64,000 nt of DNA, taken from the NCBI GenBank assembly GCA_028281025.1, contig JANQKR010000029.1, forward strand, positions 1-64,000. Reading direction: 5' to 3'. Every line of letters starts with the position of its first letter. Position 1 is the stretch's first letter. A program made the position numbers and the translations under genes. The DNA comes from Croceivirga sp. (GTDB lineage: Bacteria; Bacteroidota; Bacteroidia; Flavobacteriales; Flavobacteriaceae). Below the pieces are notes generated by a model, which worked only from the letters and a program-made list of their open reading frames with translations, had not been told where the DNA came from and did not search any database. Shown one piece after another: positions 1 through 8,297 of the stretch.

Positions 1-87
1 TACGCGTTGGGCAAATTCAGGAAAGCTATCCGTGAAATGACAGTACATTTCTTCCTTGGTGAAATCGAATGCATACTTCATTCGCAT
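1..87 (-). CDS. 5' end of an unidentified protein (runs off left edge)
   Basis: An open frame of 29 codons starts at an ATG at 87 (second ATG at 81) and runs to the left edge without a stop. The visible peptide begins MRMKYAFDFTKEEMYCHF. I do not recognise the family and see no signal peptide or membrane segment. It is divergent from the pentapeptide-repeat gene, and the 62 nt between them would hold both promoters. A short spurious frame is possible because only 87 nt are seen. Confidence 0.4.
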   Translation of the reverse strand, partial: MRMKYAFDFTKEEMYCHFTDSFPEFAQRV

Positions 88-149
88 CAAAGAAGCCCCC
101 TACGAAATCTTATGCTATTTTTATACACAATCTAAACACAAACTAAAAT

Positions 150-1478
150 ATGAAAGAGGACCCAGAAGATTTAAGAAAAGAGATTGAAGTCCTCCATACA
201 AAACTTGAAAAGTTTAAAAAAAGGGAGAAGGAAAGAAAAAATAGAAATTGGAGGATCACCAAAATTTTTGGAACTTTTATTACAGGGCCCCCATTAAAAT
301 CTAGCATACTTAAATTTCTCAAAGAATTAGATGATCCTAATCAAAAAGTTTCTAAAGAAACTTACTCAGAATTAACGGCTAACATTGTCAAAAGGCTTAC
401 TAGACCAGCAATTATTGCCATTTTTTTAACCCTTATACCTATCTGTCTTCTATTCTGGCAGAATAAATTAATTAATTATCAAAACGAAACTCTCAGTGAG
501 CAATCTGAATTATTTCAAGAACAGACGAAACTATTCAAAACACAAAACGATAAGATTGAAAATCAAAGTCAACTTATTGAGGCTTCAAGAAGATCATCCC
601 AAACAATTTTATTGGGAGAAGTCTTATCTGACATAACAAGGGAACTAGAAAGTGATAACAATAAAAAACGTACTCTTTCAAAATCTTTAGTAGGTAGGAT
701 AATTAGTCTTAGCCTGGTAATGAAACCTTATAGGTACATAAAAGATGGTACTCTAATAAAAAATCCGCTTAGTCCAGAAAGAGGTCAATTATTAATTTCC
801 TTGATAGAGAGTAAGATTGATTCCGCTTTTCTTGTCGATGCAATTCTTGAAAGAACCGATTTTTCACATTCAGATTTGGAGGAAGCCATTATCAAAGATG
901 CCAACCTTATAGGGACAAATTTGTCTAATTCAGATTTTACAGACGCATATATTTTCAATTCATATTTGAATGATTCCGATTTAGGTTATACCATTTTCAA
1001 AAACGCGAGGGTTTACAACTCCGATATGGGAAGCAGTGGCCTAGTAGAAGCGGACTTCAAAGGTGCTACATTCGAAAACGTTAACTTCGCGCGTAGTTTT
1101 TTAGGCGAGGTGGACCTAAGAGGTTCTTTTTTTGACAATTTCACAACTATGAATGGAACCATATTTGACAACGTGATAATGGACTCTACCACAAGGATAA
1201 GTACTAATAACGGAATACCTAGAATGCTATTTTTAAGAGTACTACGAAAGGATTGGTTAAGTTATGTTCGTGACTCAATAAAATTAATTGGAGCAGAAAA
1301 AATCTGCAACAACTATGTTCTTAGCGAAAAGTTGAAGGGCAAAAAAGATTTTTATGTTCTACTTCCTAAAGACGAATCTAATGTTGAACCAAAGGAATGG
1401 GAATTTAGTGATGTTGAATATGATAGCAGGTATTTGATTTTTTCAGAAAATGCTAAGAAAGAACTAATCAAAAATTGA
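150..1478 (+). CDS. Pentapeptide-repeat membrane protein
   Basis: The protein has 442 residues. The first ~35 residues are a charged helix rich in Lys and Glu, probably coiled coil. One hydrophobic segment lies near residues 90-108, followed by a Gln/Asn/Glu-rich helical linker (~110-150). Residues ~227-330 carry A(D/N)LxxxxL-type pentapeptide repeats (for example TDFSHSDLEEAI and NLIGTNLSNSDF) that would form a right-handed quadrilateral beta-helix. The ~100-residue C-terminal tail has no recognised domain. Similar proteins occur as accessory genes of unknown function. The gene is clearly more AT-rich than its right-hand neighbours and lies on the 3' side of a tRNA gene, so it may belong to an inserted island. 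The function is unknown. Confidence 0.75.
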   Translation: MKEDPEDLRKEIEVLHTKLEKFKKREKERKNRNWRITKIFGTFITGPPLKSSILKFLKELDDPNQKVSKETYSELTANIVKRLTRPAIIAIFLTLIPICLLFWQNKLINYQNETLSEQSELFQEQTKLFKTQNDKIENQSQLIEASRRSSQTILLGEVLSDITRELESDNNKKRTLSKSLVGRIISLSLVMKPYRYIKDGTLIKNPLSPERGQLLISLIESKIDSAFLVDAILERTDFSHSDLEEAIIKDANLIGTNLSNSDFTDAYIFNSYLNDSDLGYTIFKNARVYNSDMGSSGLVEADFKGATFENVNFARSFLGEVDLRGSFFDNFTTMNGTIFDNVIMDSTTRISTNNGIPRMLFLRVLRKDWLSYVRDSIKLIGAEKICNNYVLSEKLKGKKDFYVLLPKDESNVEPKEWEFSDVEYDSRYLIFSENAKKELIKN

Positions 1479-1508
1479 AATTATCATCCGTTCGGAAATC
1501 ATTAAATC

Positions 1509-1554
1509 AAAAAAGGTTTAAAAGACTGTATTTTCGTCGATTAAACCTTTTTAT
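1509..1554. terminator. Bidirectional rho-independent terminator
   Basis: An inverted repeat pairs AAAAAGGTTTAA with TTAAACCTTTTT around an ~18-nt loop. T-runs are present in both directions, so it can end the pentapeptide-repeat gene on the plus strand and the tRNA-Leu transcript on the minus strand. Confidence 0.7.
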
Positions 1555-1557
1555 TAG

Positions 1558-1639
1558 TGCGGCTGAAGGGAGTCGAACCCCCACGCCTCTCGGCACTTGA
1601 TCCTAAGTCAAGCATGTCTACCAATTCCATCACAGCCGC
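1558..1639 (-). tRNA. tRNA-Leu (anticodon UAG)
   Basis: Read on the minus strand, the 7-bp acceptor stem GCGGCTG pairs with CAGCCGC and the discriminator base is A. The anticodon arm is CTTGA-CTTAGGA-TCAAG, giving anticodon UAG (reads CUA/CUN, leucine). A class II long variable arm (TGCCGAGAGGCG) and a TTCGACTC T-loop are present. The 3' CCA is not encoded. Its 3' end faces the AT-rich left end of the window. Confidence 0.95.
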
Positions 1640-1743
1640 ATGGCCCAAAATGAATCGGGGCTGCAAATATAATTCAATTTTTCAATTGATACGGTTGGTC
1701 GTTTTAAAAACTTCTTTTTAGTACTTTTAGTATTCGAGACATT

Positions 1744-3141
1744 ATGTACATGGAAGAAATCAACAACTACATTCAACAACACAAAGACCGATTTGTAAAC
1801 GAACTTATTGACCTGTTAAAACTCCCCTCCATTAGCGCGGATAGCGCATTTTCCCAGGACGTTATTGAAACCGCCAAGGCAGTGGAACAGGCATTGAAAC
1901 AGGCAGGCTGCGACCATACCGAAATCTGTGAGACCAAAGGTTATCCAGTGGTGTATGGTGAGAAACTAATTGATCCAAACCTCCCAACGGTGCTGGTGTA
2001 TGGACATTATGACGTACAACCCCCAGATCCCATGGAACTCTGGGAATCCCCTCCTTTTGAGCCCGTCATCAAAGAAACGTCCCTGCACCCGGATGGGGCC
2101 ATATTTGCCCGTGGTGCCTGTGATGACAAAGGTCAAATGTACATGCATGTAAAGGCATTGGAATTTATGGTGGCCCACAACCAACTGCCGTGCAATGTAA
2201 AATTTATGATCGAAGGGGAAGAGGAAGTGGGCAGTGATAGTTTGGCCGACTTTCTGGAAGGACATAAGGACAAATTGAAGAATGACATTATCCTCATTTC
2301 CGATACCGGGATGATGGCCAATGACGTACCATCCATCACCACGGGACTACGGGGTTTGAGCTATGTAGAGGTGGAAGTAACGGGACCCAATAGGGATTTG
2401 CACTCCGGTATTTACGGTGGGGCCGTCCCAAACCCCATTAACGTACTGTCCAAAATGATTGCCTCGTTGCATGATGAAAACAACCATATCACCATTCCCG
2501 GATTTTATGACAAGGTGGAGGAAGTCTCCGACGAAGAACGTGCCGAAATGGCCAAAGCACCTTTTAGCATAGAGGAATACAAAAAGGCCCTGGACATCAA
2601 TGATGTTTATGGGGAAAAGGGCTATACCACTCCCGAGCGTTACAGCATTCGACCCACATTGGACGTAAACGGTATTTGGGGTGGCTATACGGGTGAAGGC
2701 GCAAAAACGGTCATAGCCAGTAAGGCCTATGCTAAAATTTCCATGCGACTGGTCCCCCACCAGGATCCTGATGAGATTACGGACTTGTTTGCCAAACATT
2801 TTGAATCCATTGCCCCTAAGGGGGTCAAGGTAAAAGTAGCGCCCCATCACGGGGGACTGCCCTATGTGACCAATATGGACAGTACGGGCTACAAGGCGGC
2901 CGCAAAGGCTTATGAGACTACCTTTGGACAAACGCCCATTCCCGAACGCACTGGGGGAAGTATCCCCATAGTCGCCCTTTTTGAACAGGTATTGGGCAGT
3001 AAGACCATTTTAATGGGCTTTGGGTTGGACAGTGATGCCATCCATTCCCCCAATGAGCATTTTGGTATTTGGAATTATTTAAAAGGGATAGAAACCATAC
3101 CTTATTTCTACAAGTACTATACAGAACTTTCAAAAGGGTAA
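1744..3141 (+). CDS. M20-family dipeptidase
   Basis: This 465-residue protein is a zinc-dependent peptidase of the M20 (carnosinase/PepV-like) family, expected to hydrolyse dipeptides in the cytoplasm. The family's metal ligands and catalytic residues are visible in order: GHYDVQP (~residue 87), ARGACDDKGQ (~125) with the bridging Asp, EGEEEVGS (~158) with the catalytic Glu pair, and a C-terminal HSPNEHFG (~440). A dimerisation/lid domain sits between the two catalytic halves. There is no signal peptide. ATGs at 1744 and 1750 are both possible starts. A TAnnTTT-like -7 lies at 1722. The gene stands alone and ends just before a palindromic repeat. The exact substrate cannot be read from sequence. 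Confidence 0.9.
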   Translation: MYMEEINNYIQQHKDRFVNELIDLLKLPSISADSAFSQDVIETAKAVEQALKQAGCDHTEICETKGYPVVYGEKLIDPNLPTVLVYGHYDVQPPDPMELWESPPFEPVIKETSLHPDGAIFARGACDDKGQMYMHVKALEFMVAHNQLPCNVKFMIEGEEEVGSDSLADFLEGHKDKLKNDIILISDTGMMANDVPSITTGLRGLSYVEVEVTGPNRDLHSGIYGGAVPNPINVLSKMIASLHDENNHITIPGFYDKVEEVSDEERAEMAKAPFSIEEYKKALDINDVYGEKGYTTPERYSIRPTLDVNGIWGGYTGEGAKTVIASKAYAKISMRLVPHQDPDEITDLFAKHFESIAPKGVKVKVAPHHGGLPYVTNMDSTGYKAAAKAYETTFGQTPIPERTGGSIPIVALFEQVLGSKTILMGFGLDSDAIHSPNEHFGIWNYLKGIETIPYFYKYYTELSKG

Positions 3142-3146
3142 AACAT

Positions 3147-3287
3147 AAAAAGAGGCTGTTTAAAAAGTCGCAATAACACAAAAACGTCACATTGAGCGCA
3201 GTCGAAATGCATTGATATTCCGAGTTTTAATTTTCTCGACTGCGCTCGAAATGACAATAATACAGCCTTTTTAGACAGCCTCTTTTT
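3147..3287. repeat. Palindromic intergenic repeat with GAGCGCAGTCGA core
   Basis: This 141-bp element has outer arms AAAAAGAGGCTGTTTAAAAA (3147-3166) and its near-perfect reverse complement (3268-3287, one mismatch). Nested inside are a second inverted pair, 3186-3209 and 3235-3255, containing TTGAGCGCAGTCGAAA and CTCGACTGCGCTCGAAA. It lies between the convergent dipeptidase and flavoprotein genes, where the T-rich outer arm can act as a terminator. The inner core resembles intergenic repeats I recall from many Flavobacteriia genomes. No ORF is present, so it is non-autonomous. Confidence 0.75.
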
Positions 3288-3305
3288 GGTACAATCAACT
3301 ACAAA

Positions 3306-4508
3306 TCAAGGTAATTGGGAATAGCCATTTCTGGTTTTCCACAAAAAGTATTTTTCAAACAAGACCTTGGAAAAATCATAGAACACATTGGGAATCATAA
3401 TGGCGAACTTTCGGGGCTTAAACAAATGATCGCTTAAAATGATCACTTCTTTTTTACCGGCGTCCATGACACAGATGCCCGGTATTTTGCCCCAGGCCTT
3501 TTTCTTAAGCTTCTTTTTCCCTTTCTCCACCCTAACAATATTCTCAGCAACAATTTTCCCGGTTTCATCAGAGGGATATCCTGTTTTTGGACCTGAAAAA
3601 GGAACTTTTCCAGGGATAAAGGGCAAATCGACCTGTACGGCAATCCCGGCCGCCCAGACATTGGGCCAATCTTTATGGCGGTAATCTTCGCCCACAGGCA
3701 AATACCCATTGGCCGTTGGGTTCAATGCAGGGGAATTGGTTACAAAATCAACCCCATAAAAGGGCGGCATCAACATGGTAAACGCACTGGGCAGTACCTC
3801 CCCAGAGCTCAGTTCAACGCTGTTCGCATTAACCTTGGTAACCCCAACCTCCGTCCTATAGTGGATATTGAACATCTTCATGAAGGATTTCAACATGGTT
3901 TCGCCACCTGGCATTCCATCGATACCAAAATGCCCCAGATACGTTTCTGGGGTTATCCAGTACAAATCGACCTTTTTTCTTATTTTTTGTTCACGTAACC
4001 ATTTCTCAATATTAAAGAGGAACTCATAGGCCGCCCCCATGCAACCCGCATTTTGTGTAGCTCCAATGACTACGGGACCGGGGCTTTTCTTAAATTCTTC
4101 CAATGCCTTTTTGGTTTTCATTGCCCCATTTGGCGTACCAATGTAATGGGCAAACTCCTTAACGCCCGGTGCTATGTCAAAATCGACCTTGGGGCCAGTG
4201 GCAATGACCAAATGATCATAGGTAAAGTCCCCCTCCTTCGTTTTTACCAAATTATGTTCCGGATCGACACGCAATGCCTCGGTCTGTATGAATTCCACCC
4301 CCTTTTTCCTAAAGATTTCATCTTTTCTAAAGGAAATGTCCTTTACTTCCCTACGCCCAAAAGGCACCCATATCAAAGAGGGAATAAAAAGAAACAATGG
4401 CGATCTGTCAATGACCACAACCTTATGGTCCTCCTTTCCCTTTCGCTTTATCTCCAATGCGGCGGTCATTCCCGCGAAATTCCCGCCAATTACTACTGTG
4501 GTTTTCAT
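3306..4508 (-). CDS. Sulfide:quinone oxidoreductase-like FAD flavoprotein
   Basis: The 400-residue protein belongs to the two-dinucleotide-binding-domain disulfide oxidoreductases. The N-terminal FAD-binding loop is VIGGNFAGMTAALE (residues 6-19). The second Rossmann segment carries GATQNAGCMGAAYEF with Cys156, and GKIPGICVMDAG near the C-terminus carries Cys346. This Cys pair matches the redox cysteines of sulfide:quinone oxidoreductases. These are monotopic membrane enzymes that pass electrons from sulfide to quinone; the basic, hydrophobic C-terminus (KPRKFAIMIPNVFYDF) fits membrane attachment. An NADH-dehydrogenase-like activity is less likely given the cysteines. It is monocistronic and divergent from the BlaI/M56 pair. 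Confidence 0.75.
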   Translation of the reverse strand: MKTTVVIGGNFAGMTAALEIKRKGKEDHKVVVIDRSPLFLFIPSLIWVPFGRREVKDISFRKDEIFRKKGVEFIQTEALRVDPEHNLVKTKEGDFTYDHLVIATGPKVDFDIAPGVKEFAHYIGTPNGAMKTKKALEEFKKSPGPVVIGATQNAGCMGAAYEFLFNIEKWLREQKIRKKVDLYWITPETYLGHFGIDGMPGGETMLKSFMKMFNIHYRTEVGVTKVNANSVELSSGEVLPSAFTMLMPPFYGVDFVTNSPALNPTANGYLPVGEDYRHKDWPNVWAAGIAVQVDLPFIPGKVPFSGPKTGYPSDETGKIVAENIVRVEKGKKKLKKKAWGKIPGICVMDAGKKEVIILSDHLFKPRKFAIMIPNVFYDFSKVLFEKYFLWKTRNGYSQLP

Positions 4509-4600
4509 GGCTGTATTGATTTTATGAAGAAAGTTACTTTATTTCCCTACCAAAAACTGTAACCTAAGTCACACAAAGTCAAATATTTTAAAGAATTTCA

Positions 4601-4644
4601 TTCTACACTTGTAGAATTTAAATTTATATTCTATGTTTGTAGAA
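4601..4644. promoter_or_regulatory. Tandem BlaI/MecI-type operators
   Basis: Two dyads precede the blaI-like start: TTCTACA-CT-TGTAGAA (4601-4616), a perfect inverted repeat, and TTCTATG-TT-TGTAGAA (4629-4644), an imperfect copy. The TACA/TGTA core and short spacer match the operator type of BlaI/MecI/CopY repressors. The centres are 28 bp apart. The placement suggests autoregulation of the repressor/protease pair and possibly control of the divergent flavoprotein gene. Confidence 0.75.
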
Positions 4645-4664
4645 CAAAATGTAATTTTCCGCCC

Positions 4665-5030
4665 ATGTCCCTTTCCAAATCCGAAGAAGAATTAATGAAC
4701 ATCATATGGAGGCTTAAAAAAGCATTTATGAAAGATCTCCTGGACGCTTACCCAGAGCCCAAGCCCGCCACGACCACCGTGGCGACCCTGCTCAAAAGGA
4801 TGGCCGACAAAGGGTTTGTGTCCTACAAAAGTTATGGCCGTTCCAGGGAATACTATCCCCTGGTAAAAAAGAAGGACTACTTCTCCAAGCACGTAAAGGG
4901 ACTCATTAAAAATTTCTTTAATGACAGTCCAAGTCAGTTTGCCTCGTTCTTTGCCGAGGAGACCAACTTGAGCAAGGAAGAATTGGAAGCGCTAAGAAAG
5001 CTGATCGATCAACAACTAAAAAACCGATAG
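4665..5030 (+). CDS. BlaI/MecI/CopY-family transcriptional repressor
   Basis: A 121-residue winged-helix repressor. The N-terminal DNA-binding domain starts LSKSEEELMNIIWRLKKAFM and continues through the recognition helix region TTTVATLLKRMADKGFVSY. The C-terminal half (~80-121) forms the dimerisation helices. In this family the repressor is inactivated by proteolysis after its partner M56 membrane protease senses a signal. The partner follows directly: its ATG at 5033 comes 2 nt after the TAG stop. Two cognate operators lie upstream (4601-4644). Confidence 0.9.
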   Translation: MSLSKSEEELMNIIWRLKKAFMKDLLDAYPEPKPATTTVATLLKRMADKGFVSYKSYGRSREYYPLVKKKDYFSKHVKGLIKNFFNDSPSQFASFFAEETNLSKEELEALRKLIDQQLKNR

Positions 5031-5032
5031 TG

Positions 5033-6943
5033 ATGCTAGTGTATTTATTGAAATCGACTGCCTGTATGGCCAGCCTATTTTTGTTCTATAAACTCTTTTT
5101 GGAGCGGGAGAACATGCACGTGTTCAAGCGTTTTTTCCTTACAGGCTCCCTAGTGGCTTCCTTACTGATCCCTTTGTTGGTTTTTGCTGAATATGTTGAG
5201 GCAATTTCCATGGGCACGAATACGGCCGCAGACACGGATTCCCTTATTTTTCCTGAACAGGGCAATACGGATATGGCCACGGTCAATTGGGAAATGCTGT
5301 TATGGAATTTGTATTCCGTGGGTTGTCTGGTAGTCGGGTTTCGATTTGCAAAGCATCTTTATCAAATCGTGCGCCGGATCCAAAAGAATCCAAAACATAA
5401 CGTGAATTTTAGCACCAGGGTGCTCCTAAATGAAAAAATGCCCCCGCATACTTTCCTCACCTACATTTTTTTGAACAAAAAGGAGCTTGAGAACGGTACC
5501 ATTCCAAGGGAAGTGATCCTTCATGAAGAGACACATGCCAGACAGTGGCACAGTGTGGATGTCCTTTTTATCGAATTGCTCCATGTTGTCCTTTGGTTCA
5601 ATCCCCTACTCTTTTTATTCAAAAAAAGCATAAAACTCAATCATGAGTTTTTGGCGGACAGTGCAGTATTAAAGGAAAGGGTGGGCACAAAAAAGTATCA
5701 AAACACCTTGCTTTCCTATCTATCCGGGGAAAGTGAACGGAACAATCAGTCAATCCGTATGGCAAATGCCATCAATTATTCATCAATCAAAAAACGATTT
5801 ACAGTCATGGGAAAAAAAACCTCAAAAACATCTGCAGTACTGCGAACACTGATCTTGGTCCCTTTAACACTCATTCTGTTATTTGGATTTAGCGAAAGGA
5901 AAATGGTCCAAAACAAGATTCCCCAAACCCGTACATTGGGCGTCCATACCCCTGGAAAACAACAATTCATCCTGGTATTGGACAACAGTCAAATAGTTCT
6001 TAATGGCACGGAGCTATCATTACATACTTTCGCCGGGGCAGTAAACGAATTGACCAAAGATTGGGAAGAAACCGATTATACGTCCAATGTCCCCAGTGTC
6101 CATTTCAACAATACCCCCATTTCATTTTTGGAAAAAGTAGAAGTCGAATTCCAAAAAACCCACTTCTTCAAAGCCAATGAAGGAATGCAAATTTTTCCAG
6201 ATAAATATGCGAATAATACCGTTCAAAAAGGCGCTTCCCGGGAACAAATTCGGGAGTACAACGCCTTGGCCAAAAAATATTACGAATTGCCCGTAGATGG
6301 TAACTTGACCATCAAGACAAAAAATTATACAATTGATGGAAAGCCCATGTTGAAGACGGAAATTGAGCGAATAAACTATCTCTACAATCAACTTTCCGAA
6401 AAACAAAAAGCACATGCGGAACCTTATCCATTCCTTAAACTTGAAAAATGGCCCCTGCAAAAAGGCGCTTCCCGTGAACAAATGAAGGAATACGAGGCCC
6501 TGGCCAAAAAATACAATACCATGCCCAGGGATAATATGCACATTTTAAGAAAGGAAGTGGAGCGCATGACATACCTCTATAGCCTGATGTCCGACAAACA
6601 GCGGGCGGATACCGAACCATTTCCAAATTTCCCGGAACCGCCCCGGCCACCAGGTCCCAATGACATTGAGGAAGTACCGCCACCGCCACCCCCGGCAAAA
6701 GCACCAAATATGAAAGAGGTAAAGGAGGTTCCTCCACCACCTGCACCAAAATCCCCATTGGAACACATTAAGGAAGTTGCGGAAAAAGGCGCTATTTTCT
6801 ATTATGAGGGGAAAAGAATACCTTCGGAAAAAGCCATAGCGCTATTTCAAAGTAGTGAAGCCCTTAATCTTGTTACCAACCATACCAATGACGGTGATTA
6901 TATAGTGCATATTTCAACAGAACCTATAGGTATCAAAAAGTAG
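5033..6943 (+). CDS. M56-family (BlaR1/MecR1-like) membrane metalloprotease with periplasmic repeats
   Basis: About 636 residues. Hydrophobic segments lie at the N-terminus (~3-22, ~35-55, ~90-105) and at ~270-287. The zinc site HEETH is at ~164-168, with a further Glu in LNHEFLADSAVL. No penicillin-binding sensor domain follows. Instead the C-terminal ~340 residues, probably periplasmic, contain two copies of a ~60-75-residue helical module beginning QKGASREQ(I/M) (near 398 and 477) and ending in SxKQxAxxEPxP, then Pro-rich stretches (EEVPPPPPPAKAP and EVPPPPAPK). An in-frame GTG at 5030 would overlap the blaI stop; I prefer ATG 5033. The signal sensed is unknown. It is followed by a clear terminator. 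Confidence 0.85.
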   Translation: MLVYLLKSTACMASLFLFYKLFLERENMHVFKRFFLTGSLVASLLIPLLVFAEYVEAISMGTNTAADTDSLIFPEQGNTDMATVNWEMLLWNLYSVGCLVVGFRFAKHLYQIVRRIQKNPKHNVNFSTRVLLNEKMPPHTFLTYIFLNKKELENGTIPREVILHEETHARQWHSVDVLFIELLHVVLWFNPLLFLFKKSIKLNHEFLADSAVLKERVGTKKYQNTLLSYLSGESERNNQSIRMANAINYSSIKKRFTVMGKKTSKTSAVLRTLILVPLTLILLFGFSERKMVQNKIPQTRTLGVHTPGKQQFILVLDNSQIVLNGTELSLHTFAGAVNELTKDWEETDYTSNVPSVHFNNTPISFLEKVEVEFQKTHFFKANEGMQIFPDKYANNTVQKGASREQIREYNALAKKYYELPVDGNLTIKTKNYTIDGKPMLKTEIERINYLYNQLSEKQKAHAEPYPFLKLEKWPLQKGASREQMKEYEALAKKYNTMPRDNMHILRKEVERMTYLYSLMSDKQRADTEPFPNFPEPPRPPGPNDIEEVPPPPPPAKAPNMKEVKEVPPPPAPKSPLEHIKEVAEKGAIFYYEGKRIPSEKAIALFQSSEALNLVTNHTNDGDYIVHISTEPIGIKK

Positions 6944-6961
6944 ATTTTGACAAAAAACCAG

Positions 6962-6988
6962 AAAAGCCCTGTTTCCAGGGCTTTTTTT
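6962..6988 (+). terminator. Rho-independent terminator
   Basis: AAAAGCCCTG-TTTC-CAGGGCTTTTTTT: a 10-bp stem with a tetraloop and a T7 run, 18 nt after the M56 gene. Confidence 0.9.
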
Positions 6989-7134
6989 GTAACATTTTAT
7001 AACAATTCACGTTCTAATAGCATCACTTTTGGGTCCTGATACCGTCAAAAACGTCCAATACCAACCTTCCATGGATATGTTTTGACCCCTTTGGTGATGT
7101 AAAATCATATCATAAACCTAAAACGAACACTATC

Positions 7135-8235
7135 ATGTTACAACGATTTTTTATTTTCTGCTCAGGAGCGGACAGTACTATTTTGGAAACCTGCTCCCAA
7201 GGGGAAAGGAACAAATATGTAGGGATTGGGGCTACCGTTTTTTTTACGGCCGTAATGGCCTTCATAGCTTCCGGCTATGCGCTGTACACCGTTTTTGACA
7301 ATATCTATACTGCCATTTTCTTTGGGTTCATATGGGGTCTGTTGATTTTTAACCTGGACCGATATATTGTGTCCACGATTAAAAAACGGGATTCCTTTAA
7401 AAGCGAACTGCTACAGGCCGCACCCCGTATTGTTTTAGCGGTCATTATTGCCGTTGTCATCTCCAAACCTTTGGAAATGAAGATTTTTGAAAAGGAAATC
7501 AATCAGGTTTTATTGGAGGAAAAGAATGCAATGACCTTGGCGAACAAGGAACAGCTTGCATTGCAATATACGCCCAAAATTGAACGCCTTAACCAAGATA
7601 TTGCCACCCTAAAAAACGAGATTGCCACCAAAGAAGCAGAGACCAATGCCCTATATGATACCTACATTTCGGAGGCCGAGGGAACCGCTGGCACGGGATT
7701 ATTGGGCAAAGGACCTGTCTACAAGGAAAAAAGGGAAAAACACGATGCCTACCTGGCCGAACTACAACAATTAAAAAAGACCAATGGGGAGAAAATAAAT
7801 ACCATCGAGGCTCAAATTACGGCCCTTAACGCCGACTATGAGACCGCTGTGAGCACATCGCAACCGGTGATAGATGGGTTTGACGGCCTTATGGCCAGAA
7901 TCAATGCCCTTGGAAAATTGCCTTGGTTCCCATCCTTCTTTATTTTCCTTTTGTTCTTGGCCATTGAAACCGCGCCAATTATTGCAAAATTATTGGCTCC
8001 CAAAGGAGAGTATGATTATAAGTTTGAAGAGGGGGAAAGCGTTGTGGCCACCTGGGTCACCCAAAAAGTGGAACAACGCAAACTATTGTTGTCCACGGAT
8101 ACTGCAATGAACCAGGAAATCTACAATGACATCAAATCCGAAGCGGAACTCTACCGATATAAAAAGGAAAAAGCGGAGGAGTTGCTTCGTTTACAGGCAG
8201 ATTCATTTCACAACGTACAAGTGAAAGGGCTGTAA
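7135..8235 (+). CDS. DUF4407 membrane protein
   Basis: The 366-residue protein matches the DUF4407 family, common in Bacteroidota and of unknown function. Hydrophobic segments lie at ~32-52, ~56-76, ~97-113 and ~262-282. A long coiled coil (~120-235, rich in Lys, Glu, Gln and Ala) separates the third and fourth. The conserved FxxGxxxxxL start (FFIFCSGADSTILETC) and NLDRYIV motif are present. It stands alone after a terminator, and its end is convergent with rfbD. No functional partner is evident nearby. Confidence 0.85.
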   Translation: MLQRFFIFCSGADSTILETCSQGERNKYVGIGATVFFTAVMAFIASGYALYTVFDNIYTAIFFGFIWGLLIFNLDRYIVSTIKKRDSFKSELLQAAPRIVLAVIIAVVISKPLEMKIFEKEINQVLLEEKNAMTLANKEQLALQYTPKIERLNQDIATLKNEIATKEAETNALYDTYISEAEGTAGTGLLGKGPVYKEKREKHDAYLAELQQLKKTNGEKINTIEAQITALNADYETAVSTSQPVIDGFDGLMARINALGKLPWFPSFFIFLLFLAIETAPIIAKLLAPKGEYDYKFEEGESVVATWVTQKVEQRKLLLSTDTAMNQEIYNDIKSEAELYRYKKEKAEELLRLQADSFHNVQVKGL

Positions 8236-8297
8236 GGGTTCCTTCACTCCCAACGGATACCACATCCAGGGGAAAAGAGGATCATACCTAAACTAGA

